This document shows, piece after piece, positions 1 to 6,549 of a stretch of 9,617 nt of DNA. Source of the stretch: Gallionella sp. (GTDB taxonomy: Bacteria; Pseudomonadota; Gammaproteobacteria; Burkholderiales; Gallionellaceae). The DNA is taken from the NCBI GenBank assembly GCA_025362155.1, contig JANYHX010000129.1:1-9617 (forward strand). The letters are read 5' to 3'. Each line of letters starts with the position of its first letter. Position 1 is the stretch's first letter. The notes beneath the pieces were generated by a model. The model was not told the origin of the DNA, searched no databases, and was given only the letters and a program-made list of their open reading frames with translations. The translations under genes and the position numbers were made by a program.

Positions 1-318
1 CATGCCTGAATCTTTTGTGTGTGTGATGCACTGCTTTAATAAATTTGCGGCGATGCCTTGGCCCATCCATTCCCGTAACACGCTAACGCTGGTGATATAG
101 GCGATGCGATTTTCCTGGTCGTTACAATATGCTGCAACCAATCCCACCAGCCTGCCACCAGACCAGGCTTCAAACTTCGTTGCCTTGCTTGCAAGCTTCT
201 TCGCATAGTTGTTTATATCGACACGATTACTCAAAGGCGGAATGAAAGCGGCATCGCAATGCAGCAAATGTTTAGCAATCTCCGGCTCAGACGCCGTGTT
301 CAACAGATATTTGATCAT
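1..318 (-). CDS. GNAT-family N-acetyltransferase, 3' end cut by window edge
   Basis: The frame is open for all 106 codons from an ATG at 318 to the left edge, so the protein is partial at its C-terminus. The visible part covers the N-terminal strand-helix region and the acetyl-CoA site of a GCN5-related acetyltransferase. An LVGLVAAY strand lies at about residues 57-64, ITSVSV at 75-80, and MGQGIA at 85-90. The last matches the Q/R-x-x-G-x-G/A pyrophosphate loop except that Met holds the first position. The start overlaps the stop of the upstream propeller gene as ATGA (4 bp), indicating translational coupling; a weak GGA lies a few bases upstream. Being last in a cassette headed by a sugar aminotransferase, it probably N-acetylates an amino sugar or an amino-acyl group on one. 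WecD, which acetylates dTDP-Fuc4N, is a precedent for a GNAT in this role. The family call is firm; the substrate is inferred. Confidence 0.85.
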   Translation of the reverse strand, partial: MIKYLLNTASEPEIAKHLLHCDAAFIPPLSNRVDINNYAKKLASKATKFEAWSGGRLVGLVAAYCNDQENRIAYITSVSVLREWMGQGIAANLLKQCITHTKDSGM

Positions 319-1283
319 TGTTCCATTACCGCCAGTCCAAAACCATAGCATCCGAACTCGTTGCCGTTGTAGAGCAAATACACTTTGCCGTCGCACTCAA
401 ACACATGCGGGTAGCACAACATATCAGCATCCCAATCACCTGCCGTGACATCAATAGCCGGGTTGTCATCGTCGCGCGTCCAGTTTAGCAAATCATCCGA
501 ATAAGCGTGGCCGATACGGTAACCACGACTGCGGTTTTTCCTGAAATCAAAGGATGGGCGATAACAAAAGAATAGATGATAGCGGTCATTGATTTCGATT
601 ACCGTCGGCAATGCCTGGCTTTCATCTGCCCCCAAACGGTCGGTGATGATTTGCCTCGCCTCTTCTTTGACCCAGTTGATGCCATCGCTGGATACCGCAT
701 GGCCAATCTTGTAAGTACGATCCGGCGGCGCACCTGATGAAAAAATTTTCCAGCCGGTGCCGAAGATGTACCACATGTGGTACACGCCGCCGATGACCTT
801 CACGAAACCATCGCCGACCAGACATGGCTCGTGCAGCGATGCGGCCAGTACCGGACCCGCGCCGATACGCTCAAAGGTGAGGCCGTCGTCGCGGCTGATA
901 GCCAGGCCAATAGCGGTATCCACCGAGACCGAGACTCTGCGGTTCCAGCCGCAGGTATAGCCATACACGGCATCACCGTGGCGCATGACGCTCATCGGAA
1001 AAATGCCGTGTTCGTCGAAACAGCCGAGACCGCCGAGAGGGATGACTGTTTTGTCAGACACACGGATTACATCACGCAAATTCTTCTCCATATCGACGAA
1101 GGCGATATGGCTTAGATATTTTCCATTGCTTGTGTCTACCGCACGGGTGGAGAAATAAATACGTACGAAATCATCAAAAACCAATGCCTGCGGTGACTGG
1201 GCGAAGCGCATGCAGTCATTGGGCAGCTTGTGTTGCGTCGGGTCGAATATTTTGCCGAGTTTGCGCCACTTCATCGTGCTCAT
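315..1283 (-). CDS. Cytoplasmic GH43/GH32-like beta-propeller protein, paralogue A
   Basis: This 322-residue protein has repeated blade-like segments of the glycosidase five-bladed beta-propeller superfamily (GH43/32/68/130 type): SRDDGLTFERI near 130-140, SSDGINWVKE near 198-207 and SDDLLNWTRDD near 262-272. Other marked blocks are FDDF (36-39), GGLGCFDEHG (84-93), a DE-S-QA acidic motif (220-224), FFCYR (238-242), YPHVFE (291-296) and GFGLAV (314-319). It has no signal peptide or membrane segment, so it should act in the cytoplasm, unlike most secreted glycosidases of this fold. The start is the ATG at 1283 with GGAG five bases upstream; an in-frame ATG three codons later is less well placed. 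It begins 2 bp after the stop of its paralogue and overlaps the GNAT gene by 4 bp. Conserved acidic residues could be catalytic, but the reaction is unknown. A hydrolase, phosphorylase or transferase acting on an activated or lipid-linked sugar is possible. The fold call is fairly sure; the function is open. Confidence 0.85.
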   Translation of the reverse strand: MSTMKWRKLGKIFDPTQHKLPNDCMRFAQSPQALVFDDFVRIYFSTRAVDTSNGKYLSHIAFVDMEKNLRDVIRVSDKTVIPLGGLGCFDEHGIFPMSVMRHGDAVYGYTCGWNRRVSVSVDTAIGLAISRDDGLTFERIGAGPVLAASLHEPCLVGDGFVKVIGGVYHMWYIFGTGWKIFSSGAPPDRTYKIGHAVSSDGINWVKEEARQIITDRLGADESQALPTVIEINDRYHLFFCYRPSFDFRKNRSRGYRIGHAYSDDLLNWTRDDDNPAIDVTAGDWDADMLCYPHVFECDGKVYLLYNGNEFGCYGFGLAVMEQ

Positions 1284-1285
1284 CC

Positions 1286-2248
1286 TTACTCCAATTTCCC
1301 GTCCAGCACGGCCAGACCGAAGCCATGCCGACCCACCTGATTACCCAGGTAAGCCAGATAAGTCTTTCCGTCCAGTTCGAACACGTGCGGATAGCTGATC
1401 ATCTCGTCATCCCATCCATGTTCAGAAATGTCGATGCCCGCTTTTGTGTCGTCGCGCACCCACTCGATCAGGTCATTGCTCGAAGCGTACCCGATGCGGT
1501 AACCGTTTTCTTTGCCCCGGTATTGGCTGCTGTAGCGATAGCAGAAAAACATGTGATATTTGCCATTGGCGTAGAATACGTCCGGGCTGGCTTGTGCTTC
1601 ATCTTCTTCAATACGGCTTGCGATCAGGTCTTTGTTAGCTTTATTCCAATGAATGCCGTCCGAGGAAGATGCCATGCGTATCTTGTAAACCGGTTCCGCT
1701 CGCCCCTCCACGATCTTCCACTTGCGCCCCGCGATGTACCACAAATACCAGGTGTTATTGAAACGTCGTATTTTCGGGCCACTCAACACGAACGGTTCAT
1801 CAGGTGTATACGACAACACCGGGCCGTTGCCGAGCCTGGTAAAAGTCTCGCCTCCGTCGCAGCTGGTCGCCATGCCAATCGCTACATTAAACGGCACGGA
1901 TTCACAGCGTGTCCAGCCCGCATAATAGGCACGTACTTCATCGCCGCAGCGGATGACCGAAACCGGATAAGTGCCAAACTCATCGAACTCCCCCAATCCG
2001 CCCAAACTCAGAATAGGTTGTGCGCTAACCTGTCGCACCTTGAACAGATCAGTACGATCCAGATCGACATAGGCAGAGTAGCTCACGTACTGACCATTCT
2101 CATCCGCCGGTGGACGACAGGAAAAATAGACGCGCACAAAATCGTCGAACACCAGAGTTGCCGGAGCTTGCGCGAATTCCTTCAACCAACTGCGCCCTTC
2201 GACTTCCTGCGGGGTAAAGACTTTGCCTAATTTTTTCCACTGGAACAT
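1286..2248 (-). CDS. Cytoplasmic GH43/GH32-like beta-propeller protein, paralogue B
   Basis: This 320-residue protein aligns end to end with the next gene downstream and shares its main blocks: FDDF (34-37), GGLGEFDEFG (83-92), DEAQASP (216-222), FFCYR (234-238), YRIGYASS (250-257), YPHVFE (286-291) and GFGLAV (309-314). Blade-type motifs SSDGIHWNK and SNDLIEWVRDD recur as expected for a beta-propeller related to GH43/GH32 enzymes. There is no export signal. The pair looks like an old tandem duplication: the motifs are kept but the sequence between them has diverged. The ATG at 2248 lies 3 bp after the wbqC stop and has no strong Shine-Dalgarno sequence, so translation probably depends on re-initiation by ribosomes leaving wbqC. 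Its cassette position suggests a step in making or modifying an amino-sugar glycan. The activity is unknown, and one copy may be a non-catalytic partner of the other. Confidence 0.85.
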   Translation of the reverse strand: MFQWKKLGKVFTPQEVEGRSWLKEFAQAPATLVFDDFVRVYFSCRPPADENGQYVSYSAYVDLDRTDLFKVRQVSAQPILSLGGLGEFDEFGTYPVSVIRCGDEVRAYYAGWTRCESVPFNVAIGMATSCDGGETFTRLGNGPVLSYTPDEPFVLSGPKIRRFNNTWYLWYIAGRKWKIVEGRAEPVYKIRMASSSDGIHWNKANKDLIASRIEEDEAQASPDVFYANGKYHMFFCYRYSSQYRGKENGYRIGYASSNDLIEWVRDDTKAGIDISEHGWDDEMISYPHVFELDGKTYLAYLGNQVGRHGFGLAVLDGKLE

Positions 2249-2251
2249 GGT

Positions 2252-2950
2252 TCAGATCAGCTCATAATTGGTCGAGATGCAGGTTTGTATTGCAGCGATC
2301 GAATTGAACATCATCACGTCAATGATGGAAAGCCACGGCACAAATTCGTTGTCGAACTGTGCATATTCAAATGGTTTTGAGCGGATGAATTTCAATTCGA
2401 TGCCGTTTCCCAGAAAAGTATCTTTCGCATACAGCTCCATGCCGCCGATGGCGTTCACATAGGTACGTGCGCCCACCGTTGCACACAAGGCCAGCACCTT
2501 GTCCTGATTTTTCAGGCCATGATCTATAGGAATGTCCGAGGAAATTTTTATCTCTGTCTTGATTCCCAGGTGTGCGCATGTCTGGACTATGGAGTGATGC
2601 AAATAGCGAAACAGGTTGGCATCTTCATATTTTACAATTTGCTCTATCAGTGGATAGGTCTGAGCAAAATAAGGGGCACGCTGGTAGGCGCTTTTGATCT
2701 GGTTAAGCAGCTTGGTACGATTAAAGTCCACCGCAAGTTCCCGTTCGCACACGTTCAAATAATCCGAAGCACTTTTCAGCGGCAACGAGAACATCTCGTC
2801 CTTGCCGTTCTGCAATAGTCGGTTGCGGTTGATCCAGCCCTTCTTGGTGTATTTGATGTTGTCGTACACGATGAATTGATCTACTGCCGCGATCAACTGG
2901 AAATAGCCGATGTAGGGGAAAAAATACGGCTGCATGATGGCCAGCCTCAT
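2252..2950 (-). CDS. wbqC: WbqC-family protein
   Basis: The 232-residue product has the hallmarks of the WbqC-like family found in O-antigen and other surface-glycan clusters. The N-terminus carries MQPYFFPYIGYFQLI (6-20), followed by DQFIVYDN and a WINRNRLL segment (39-46). The C-terminus carries WLSIIDVMMFNS (206-217). Length is typical. No signal peptide or clear membrane helix is visible, so it should be cytoplasmic. The ATG at 2950 follows a GGGAGAG ribosome-binding site five bases upstream. It sits 42 bp after the aminotransferase gene and 3 bp before the propeller pair. From memory, the family is named after a gene of the Shigella dysenteriae 7 / E. coli O121 cluster, whose glycan carries an N-acetylglycyl 4-amino-4,6-dideoxyglucose. 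A role in N-acylating the amino sugar is therefore attractive but not proven. The family call is strong; the molecular function is unknown. The symbol is used in the family sense. Confidence 0.88.
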   Translation of the reverse strand: MRLAIMQPYFFPYIGYFQLIAAVDQFIVYDNIKYTKKGWINRNRLLQNGKDEMFSLPLKSASDYLNVCERELAVDFNRTKLLNQIKSAYQRAPYFAQTYPLIEQIVKYEDANLFRYLHHSIVQTCAHLGIKTEIKISSDIPIDHGLKNQDKVLALCATVGARTYVNAIGGMELYAKDTFLGNGIELKFIRSKPFEYAQFDNEFVPWLSIIDVMMFNSIAAIQTCISTNYELI

Positions 2951-2992
2951 CTCAACTCTCCCTGCAGTTGATCGTTTGCTTTGCGTCCACGG

Positions 2993-4114
2993 TTATTGAG
3001 CCGCAATGAACCGGGTGATTTCGGCGACGACTGACATATCCAGATCGGGATAGATCGGCAGGCACAGGATTTGTTGTGCTGCCCTCGTTGCAACAGGTAA
3101 GTTTTCTCTATGGGCGGAAGGCAGGCCGCGGTACATCGGGAAGTCGGATATCAAAGGATAAAAATAGCGGCGCGGGTGAATTCCGTTATCTTTAAGTTTC
3201 TGATAAAGATCGTCCCGGCTGATGGGATAAGCGTCATCAACCAGAATCGAAAAATAGGCATAGTTGGCAACCTGTTCGCCTGCGCCATTTAAACAACGGA
3301 TGCCCTTCACCCCTGTCAAGCGCTCACGGTAGTCCGCATCGATCTCTTTGCGCCTGGCGATCGACCGGTCTACATATTTCAGTTGCAACAATCCCAGCGC
3401 CGCGTTGAATTCACACATCTTGCCGTTGATACCGGGAGCCACGACGTTGACCTCGCCGACATGGCCGAAGTTTTTCAGCTGATCGATCCGTACTTTGGTT
3501 TTGGCATCCGGACAGACAATGGCCCCTCCCTCAAAGGTATTGAATACTTTTGTAGCATGGAAGCTCAGTACCGACAGATCCCCATGGCGCAGTATGCTGC
3601 CTTGCCCATCTTGCACACCAAAAGCATGCGCGGCATCATAAATAACCTTCAGGTTGTAATTGTCAGCGATCCTTTGGATCGCATCCACATTGCAGGAATG
3701 CCCGTAGCAATGCACCGGCATGATAGCCGTGGTCTGCGGCGTGATCGCTGCTTCAATCTTTGCCGGATCGAGGTTGAGAGTGTTCGGGTCGATGTCTACA
3801 AATACTGGCTTGATGCCGTTCCACAGCAAAGAGTGGGAGGTGGCAACAAAGGAAAAGGGGGTGGTGATAACCTCGCCCGTAATACGCAAAGCTTGCAGCG
3901 CGGTGACCAAGGCAATAGTGCCGTTGGTGAACAAGGCGATATGTCTGACTCCAAGATATTCGCACAACGCTTGCTCTAGTTGCTGATGAAAGGGACCACC
4001 ATTGGTCAGAATTTTACTTTTCCAAATTTGCTCAAGGTAGGGGAGAAATTCTTCCAGAGGGGGTAAGAAAGGTTGAGTTACGTAAATCATTGGCAGTTTT
4101 TTAGATTCAGTCAT
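2993..4114 (-). CDS. vioA: VioA-like dTDP-4-amino-4,6-dideoxyhexose aminotransferase (DegT/DnrJ/EryC1/StrS family)
   Basis: This is a 373-residue PLP-dependent sugar aminotransferase, close to the usual family length. Visible motifs are LTNGGPF (36-42), the cofactor-phosphate region FTNGTIAL (62-69), TPFSFVAT (85-92), PVHCYG (133-138), and DAAHAFG (160-166), whose Asp160 should pair with the PLP pyridine nitrogen. SFHATKVFNTFEGG (184-197) supplies the Schiff-base Lys189. Wording such as TNGGPFHQQLE and SLLWNGIKPVFVDI resembles VioA, which converts dTDP-4-keto-6-deoxyglucose to dTDP-4-amino-4,6-dideoxyglucose using glutamate. FdtB-type 3-aminotransferases are the main alternative. The open frame extends 8 codons further to a TTG at 4138. 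The ATG at 4114 is chosen because AAAAGG lies 7 bases upstream and the protein then begins at the conserved region. It is the first gene of the sugar cassette here. No RmlA/RmlB homologue is in the window, so the substrate must be made by genes elsewhere. The family call is very sure; the exact sugar is less so. Confidence 0.88.
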   Translation of the reverse strand: MTESKKLPMIYVTQPFLPPLEEFLPYLEQIWKSKILTNGGPFHQQLEQALCEYLGVRHIALFTNGTIALVTALQALRITGEVITTPFSFVATSHSLLWNGIKPVFVDIDPNTLNLDPAKIEAAITPQTTAIMPVHCYGHSCNVDAIQRIADNYNLKVIYDAAHAFGVQDGQGSILRHGDLSVLSFHATKVFNTFEGGAIVCPDAKTKVRIDQLKNFGHVGEVNVVAPGINGKMCEFNAALGLLQLKYVDRSIARRKEIDADYRERLTGVKGIRCLNGAGEQVANYAYFSILVDDAYPISRDDLYQKLKDNGIHPRRYFYPLISDFPMYRGLPSAHRENLPVATRAAQQILCLPIYPDLDMSVVAEITRFIAAQ

Positions 4115-4121
4115 GTTCTGG

Positions 4122-4127
4122 CCTTTT
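4122..4127 (-). promoter_or_regulatory. Ribosome-binding site deciding the aminotransferase start
   Basis: AAAAGG on the minus strand ends 7 bases before the ATG at 4114. The alternative TTG at 4138 has no comparable purine-rich site at the right distance, so this element supports the shorter 373-residue product. Confidence 0.5.
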
Positions 4128-4216
4128 GTATCCTGCAACGGATTATTCAGCGTGGGCTAGGAAGCTCTTATATAAATTTGTGATTTTTAAGGATGCTGTC
4201 ATTTTTCAACTCCTCC

Positions 4217-4245
4217 ATCATACCGTTGATGTCTTGCGATAACAC
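4217..4245 (-). promoter_or_regulatory. Weak sigma70-like promoter candidate for the sugar cassette
   Basis: On the minus strand a TATGAT hexamer (4222-4217; 5 of 6 to the -10 consensus) lies 17 bases after GTGTTA (4245-4240; only 3 of 6 to the -35 consensus). Transcription would start about 95 bases before the aminotransferase ATG. The -35 match is poor, so this is only the best pair seen in the gap, and read-through from the efflux operon is an alternative. Confidence 0.2.
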
Positions 4246-4364
4246 TCAAATGATTCCGTCGGAGCGTAGACGCGCCAGCCTTGCCACATAATGCGTAGGA
4301 CCGTTCAACACGAGCATCGCTAGGTATTTAAATCAGGAGTGTCTGGTTAATAGTAGGATAGTCA

Positions 4365-4398
4365 TCCGGCGAGCTAATTAAATTTTAACTACGCCGGA
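4365..4398. repeat. Perfect 7-bp inverted repeat TCCGGCG / CGCCGGA with AT-rich 20-base loop
   Basis: TCCGGCG at 4365-4371 is mirrored by CGCCGGA at 4392-4398. It lies 19 bases beyond the tetR stop. A GC-rich stem there could act as a transcription stop or transcript-end stabiliser. However, no T-run follows on either strand and the loop is long, so a classic intrinsic terminator is not supported. A protein-binding site is possible but unproven. Confidence 0.4.
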
Positions 4399-4417
4399 AA
4401 TGTTGAGGTAGGTGGAT

Positions 4418-5074
4418 TCAGCGTCGACTGGATTTTTCGAGATGCTTGATCGCTGCCAGCGAAAATTCTGCAATGTGGTCACTGATTGCGTTAATTTCCT
4501 TATGATCGTAGCGCAATTTGGGATGCAGGCGTTGCAACACGGGATGAGAATGACGATAGAACAAACACTGGCCGAGAATGCTATGTACGCAACGGCGTAA
4601 TTCTGCCTCAGCGACATTTTTACCGATGATTTCACGCACCAGGTTGCCCAAAAATTCATGCAGCGGCGCGATGGCCTCGCTGACAATCTGATCCAGCGCG
4701 GGGGTAGGGTCGGCCAGTTCACGCGCCATGATGCGGCATGGTGAGGAAGCATTTTTTTCATCCAGCAGCATCAGCATGAAGTCGCGCACGAATAGACGTA
4801 AACGTATCGGCGGACATTCGGTAGATTTGACACTGGCTTGTTGCAATGCGGCCAGCGGCGCAAAGTTCAACGCTTCGGCAAGCAGGCCATCCTTGCTGCC
4901 AAAATGATAATTCACCGCGGCCACGTTCGCATCCGCACGGCGGCAAATTTCGCGTATGGTCGCCCCCTGAAAACCCTGCTGCGAAAAGACCTCGCGTGCC
5001 GCATCCAGTAAACGCATACGGGTGTGCTCACTGGCCGGTTTTATTTCCGCTTCTTTTATGTCGGCTGCGGCCAT
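4418..5074 (-). CDS. TetR-family regulator, CecR/YbiH-type
   Basis: The 218-residue protein has an N-terminal TetR DNA-binding domain at about residues 17-70. LLDAAREVFSQQGF (22-35) is helix 1, TIREICRRADANVAAVNYHF (39-58) contains the helix-turn-helix, and GSKDGLL follows. The C-terminal ligand and dimer region, including CRIMARELADPTPALDQIV, resembles the CecR/YbiH (DUF1956) subgroup, whose members often control drug efflux genes. The ATG at 5074 overlaps the stop of the outer-membrane factor gene as TAATG (1 bp), with AGGA five bases upstream, so it is the last gene of the efflux operon and probably coupled to it. It likely represses the operon and hence itself. The operator should lie upstream of the first gene, beyond the right edge; none is identified here. 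The TetR call is certain; the subgroup is probable and the ligand unknown. Confidence 0.93.
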   Translation of the reverse strand: MAAADIKEAEIKPASEHTRMRLLDAAREVFSQQGFQGATIREICRRADANVAAVNYHFGSKDGLLAEALNFAPLAALQQASVKSTECPPIRLRLFVRDFMLMLLDEKNASSPCRIMARELADPTPALDQIVSEAIAPLHEFLGNLVREIIGKNVAEAELRRCVHSILGQCLFYRHSHPVLQRLHPKLRYDHKEINAISDHIAEFSLAAIKHLEKSSRR

Positions 5075-6549
5075 TATTTTCCTGCATCTCCCGGTGCCGT
5101 TCCCTCGGGTGTCGTTTTTTCAGGGGTGTTGCTACCTGTCGCATCGTGGCTTTCACCCGCGAATGCCTTATAAAGCTGTGTCGCCGAGCTTAGCCATATA
5201 CGCCGCACTTGTATCGCCCCCTGTTCGGCGGCAAACGCTGCGCGCTGCGCATCCAGCACTTCGAGATGACTGACTATGCCAGCCTGATAGCGAGCTTCCA
5301 CCAGACTCAACAGCTGATTCTGCGCGTCAGCATTGGCTTGTTGTGCGGCAAGTTGTGCAGCGATTTTGTCACGCGCACTCAACAGATCCGCCACTTCGCG
5401 GAATGCCTGCTGGATGGTTTTTTCATATTGAGCTACAGCGATCACCTTGCGCGCTTTGGCGATATCCAGGTTGGCAGTGTTACGACCGCCCTCAAACAAC
5501 GGCAGGATGATAGCGGGTTGAAAGCTCCATGCACCGCTTCCTGCATCGAACAATCCGGATAATGTGCGGCTGGCCGTGCCTACGCTGCCAGTCAACGAAA
5601 TACGTGGCAAAAAAGCCGCGCGTGCGGCACCGATGTTGGCATTCGCGGCAATCAATTGTTGCTCTGCCGCCAGCACATCAGGGCGACGCAATAACACTTC
5701 AGCAGGCATTCCGGCGAACAGATCAGAATTGATGCCCTGCTCGGCTAGGCTGCGGCCAGCCGGTAAATCTTTCATCTCGGCCATCGATTTTCCCACCAGA
5801 AAATTGAGCGAATTTTCTGCGGCGGCCTGTTGCTGTTGCAGATTCGCCAGTTCGGCGGCGGCGGCCTGGTACGACCCTTCCGCCTGTAACCAATCCGTAT
5901 CGGTAGACACGCCTGCTTCGCGGCGGCGCCCGAGTAAATCGCGGGTTTCAGAACGCGCTTTGACGGTAGTCACCGCTAGTTGAGTGCGTTCACTCATTTC
6001 CAGCCATGACAAGTAGGCATTCGCCACATCAGAAATCAACGATAAACGAAATGCACGTTGCGCAGATTCGGTAGCAAAATAACTCCCTTTGGCAAACGCA
6101 TTCAGACTGCTGACCCGTCCCCAAAAATCCAGCTCGTAGGACACCACATTCACGCTCACGTCATAACGTTGCGCTTCTATCGCACTGCCAGTAACAGACG
6201 CGCTGGCCGGAGTCAGTGAGGCATTTCGTGTCGCTGCCAAATTCACATTCGGCAGTCGATCAGCCCGCTGTATGCCATATTGCGCGCGGGCTTCAGCGAT
6301 GCGCGCAGTAGCGATGCGCAGATCGCGATTGTTCTCCAGCGCGGCGGCGATCAATGCTTGCAAACGCGGATCGGGGAAGTAATTGTGCCAGTCGGCAAGC
6401 GCCAGCCCGGTGGTGGCTTTCAATTTCACGCTGTCCGGCCATGCCGCCGGAACAGGTGCGCCGGGCCGCTGATATGCCGGCATCAATGAACAGCTGCCCA
6501 GCAACGCCGCCAGAATAATCAGCGTTGATTTTTTGTATTGATTAGTCAT
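5074..6549 (-). CDS. RND efflux outer-membrane factor lipoprotein (NodT/OprM type)
   Basis: This 491-residue protein is the outer-membrane channel of a tripartite efflux pump. It begins with a lipoprotein signal: positive Tyr-Lys-Lys, a hydrophobic stretch (9-17), then the lipobox LGSC with the lipidated Cys at 20. Two outer-membrane-efflux repeats follow, at roughly 55-250 and 280-460. Typical motifs are YELDFWGRV (138-146), LLRRPDVLAAEQQL (286-299) and AAFLPRISLTG (311-321). The last 28 residues (464-491) form a Thr/Pro/Glu/Gly-rich tail with no homologue I recognise, probably disordered. The ATG at 6549 overlaps the end of the RND gene by 8 bp and has GAGGAA 7 bases upstream; tetR follows with a 1-bp overlap. 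The trimer should span the outer membrane and periplasm and dock with the RND pump encoded just upstream. The family call is certain; the substrate range is unknown. Confidence 0.95.
   Translation of the reverse strand: MTNQYKKSTLIILAALLGSCSLMPAYQRPGAPVPAAWPDSVKLKATTGLALADWHNYFPDPRLQALIAAALENNRDLRIATARIAEARAQYGIQRADRLPNVNLAATRNASLTPASASVTGSAIEAQRYDVSVNVVSYELDFWGRVSSLNAFAKGSYFATESAQRAFRLSLISDVANAYLSWLEMSERTQLAVTTVKARSETRDLLGRRREAGVSTDTDWLQAEGSYQAAAAELANLQQQQAAAENSLNFLVGKSMAEMKDLPAGRSLAEQGINSDLFAGMPAEVLLRRPDVLAAEQQLIAANANIGAARAAFLPRISLTGSVGTASRTLSGLFDAGSGAWSFQPAIILPLFEGGRNTANLDIAKARKVIAVAQYEKTIQQAFREVADLLSARDKIAAQLAAQQANADAQNQLLSLVEARYQAGIVSHLEVLDAQRAAFAAEQGAIQVRRIWLSSATQLYKAFAGESHDATGSNTPEKTTPEGTAPGDAGK

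Larger units (their letters stand above)
4115..4417. other. Intergenic junction between efflux operon and sugar cassette
   Basis: About 300 bp lie between the tetR stop and the aminotransferase start, and no full gene is visible on either strand. The region holds a 7-bp inverted repeat near the tetR end, AT-rich stretches (around 4165-4200 and 4375-4390) and a weak promoter candidate. On the minus strand, 4317 to 4246 encodes only 23 residues, beginning MLVLNGPTHYVARLARLR and ending at a TGA. The same frame continues after that stop with a further short run ending near 4166, and a one-base shift at the stop would instead extend it by nine codons. This could be a decayed gene end or chance. 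I do not recognise it and do not call it a pseudogene. Confidence 0.5.

Noticed and set aside
16..26. Short TG dinucleotide run near the left edge
   Set aside because: Only a few units long and inside the coding frame of the GNAT gene; too short to propose slippage-based phase variation.
1130..2230. Long plus-strand reading frame of 366 codons
   Set aside because: It lies opposite propeller paralogue B and the start of paralogue A, which have clear family motifs, end-to-end similarity to each other and operon spacing. Its product shows no recognisable domain, so it is an antisense shadow.
3383..3979. Plus-strand reading frame of 198 codons
   Set aside because: It is antisense to the VioA-like aminotransferase, whose catalytic motifs fix the true frame; no ribosome site or domain supports it.
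4115..4138. N-terminal extension of the aminotransferase from a TTG codon
   Set aside because: The ATG at 4114 has a better-spaced AAAAGG site and gives the family-typical N-terminus; the extra eight residues match nothing expected.
4378..4761. Minus-strand 127-codon frame overlapping the 3' half of tetR
   Set aside because: It is an out-of-frame reading of the TetR gene with no domain of its own, although it runs on past the tetR stop.
5564..5983. Plus-strand reading frame of 139 codons
   Set aside because: It is antisense to the outer-membrane factor; its Cys/Ala/Ser-rich product is typical of a shadow frame.
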